The notes beneath the pieces are model-generated. The model ran no database searches, had not been told where the DNA came from, and saw nothing but the letters and a program-made list of their open reading frames with translations. From the NCBI RefSeq assembly GCF_016097405.1, contig NZ_JAEHGD010000001.1:1859071-1923070 (forward strand): 64,000 nt of DNA, given 5' to 3'. Position 1 is the stretch's first letter. Every line of letters begins with the position of its first letter. Of this stretch, positions 63,167 to 64,000 are shown piece by piece. Origin of the DNA: a methane-oxidizing endosymbiont of Gigantopelta aegis (lineage in GTDB: Bacteria > Pseudomonadota > Gammaproteobacteria > Methylococcales > Methylomonadaceae). A program made the translations under genes and the position numbers.

Positions 63167-64000
63167 ATGGCAATTGCGTCAGCACTCGGCATTGGGAGTG
63201 GAATTGATATCAATGGTATTGTCAATCAGCTGGTTCAGGCCGAAGGCCAACCGGCTTTTGCTGCATTGGATCGACAGAAATCGACTGTTGATGCCAGGCT
63301 GAGTGCAATTGGATCGTTAAAAAGTGCGTTATCTGACTTTCAATCATCATTCACGAAATTGAAGTCAGGTACGGCATTTGATGCGAATAAAGCAAGCTCA
63401 TCGGATGAGCAAGTGATTGTGGCTACAGCCGAATTTGGCGCGGTGCCTGCACGTTATTCGGTTGAGGTGACGCAGCTTGCATCAGCGCATAAACTAGTCT
63501 CAGGCGGTGCAGGTTTTTCTGATATGAATGCAACGGTCGGAACAGGAACACTGAATTTATCCGTAAACGGTCAGACTTTGGCATTGACGATTGATGCGAA
63601 TAACAACTCGTTACTGGCGATTCGTGATGCAATCAATGGTGCGACTGATAACCCGGGTGTGAATGCCAGCATTATCAATGTCGATGATGGTGCGGGTGGA
63701 ACGGTATCGCGTTTGGTACTGTCATCGCAAGAGGTTGGAACGCAGAATACAATTTCTGTGACGGCAGTGGATGATGATGGCAATAATACTGATGCGAGTG
63801 GTTTGTCACAGTTGGTTTTCGATCCTGCAGGCTCCGGGGTAACTAATATGCAGGAGCAAACTCAGGCTCAGGATGCCATTATTCAAGTTGATGGGCAAAC
63901 GGCGACACGCAGCTCGAACTCAATTTCAGATGTGATTAATGGGGTGACGCTGGATTTAAAAAGTGCTCAACCGGGTAATACGATCAATATCGCGGTGGAG
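63167..64000 (+). CDS. fliD: FliD, flagellar filament cap (3' end outside window)
   Basis: The frame is open from the ATG at 63167 to the window end (278 codons). Starts MAIASALGIGSGIDINGIVN, then QLVQAEGQPAFAALDRQKST, the typical FliD N-terminal domain, followed by RYSVEVTQLASAHKLVS and LVLSSQEVGTQNTISVTA. FliD forms the pentameric cap that folds flagellin at the filament tip. About half of the gene is expected to lie beyond the window. Confidence 0.95.
   Translation, partial: MAIASALGIGSGIDINGIVNQLVQAEGQPAFAALDRQKSTVDARLSAIGSLKSALSDFQSSFTKLKSGTAFDANKASSSDEQVIVATAEFGAVPARYSVEVTQLASAHKLVSGGAGFSDMNATVGTGTLNLSVNGQTLALTIDANNNSLLAIRDAINGATDNPGVNASIINVDDGAGGTVSRLVLSSQEVGTQNTISVTAVDDDGNNTDASGLSQLVFDPAGSGVTNMQEQTQAQDAIIQVDGQTATRSSNSISDVINGVTLDLKSAQPGNTINIAVE

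Overview
This window is chromosomal DNA from a gammaproteobacterium. The gene order ubiE-ubiJ-ubiB, hslV-hslU, hemA-prfA-prmC opposite lolB-ispE-prs, and a tRNA(Tyr-Gly-Thr)-tuf block followed by secE-nusG-rplKAJL-rpoBC is typical of that class. The transposase and sugar-gene content would suit a methanotroph-like lineage (Methylococcales), but that placement is a guess; no methane-oxidation gene is present.

Layout. (1) 1-431 is the 3' end of katG. (2) 495-9414, minus strand: a compact chain reading hemA, prfA, prmC, a JAMM-type protease, hslV, hslU, a DUF971 gene, ubiE, ubiJ, ubiB, mostly with 1-11 base overlaps or short gaps. (3) 9567-15056, plus strand: a TPR lipoprotein, lolB, ispE, tRNA-Gln, prs, rplY, pth. 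(4) 15182-46402, plus strand: about 31 kb of transcription and translation genes in one direction: tRNA-Tyr/Gly/Thr, tuf copy 1, tRNA-Trp, secE, nusG, rplK, rplA, rplJ, rplL, rpoB, rpoC, then the str, S10, spc and alpha gene sets. A second tuf copy (apparently identical except for the last sense codon) lies after fusA. Promoters, attenuator-like hairpins and an L10-type leader can be seen between blocks. (5) 46590-49536, minus strand: tex and an atypical LuxR-family response regulator.

(6) 49800-61668 is the most unusual part. It is a nonulosonic-acid (legionaminic-acid-like) locus: a response-regulator remnant, a CMP-sugar synthetase (legF/neuA type), a 4,6-dehydratase (legB type), an aminotransferase (legC type), a hydrolysing 2-epimerase (legG/neuC type), a synthase (legI/neuB type), a NeuD-like acyltransferase and a CBS-nucleotidyltransferase (ptmE-like). 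The first four genes are each broken by an insertion sequence from one of three families (IS5-like twice, IS4-like, IS3-like). For three of the four the target duplication can be recognised and the ancestral junction rebuilt. The same stretch also carries many one-base indels, mostly in homopolymers, while I saw none in the other 52 kb. The last four genes are intact.

(7) 61709-64000: a sigma-28-type promoter, a short flagellin (283 aa), flaG and the start of fliD. The adjacency suggests that the sugar locus once glycosylated flagellin and has been (or is being) lost by parallel IS insertion.
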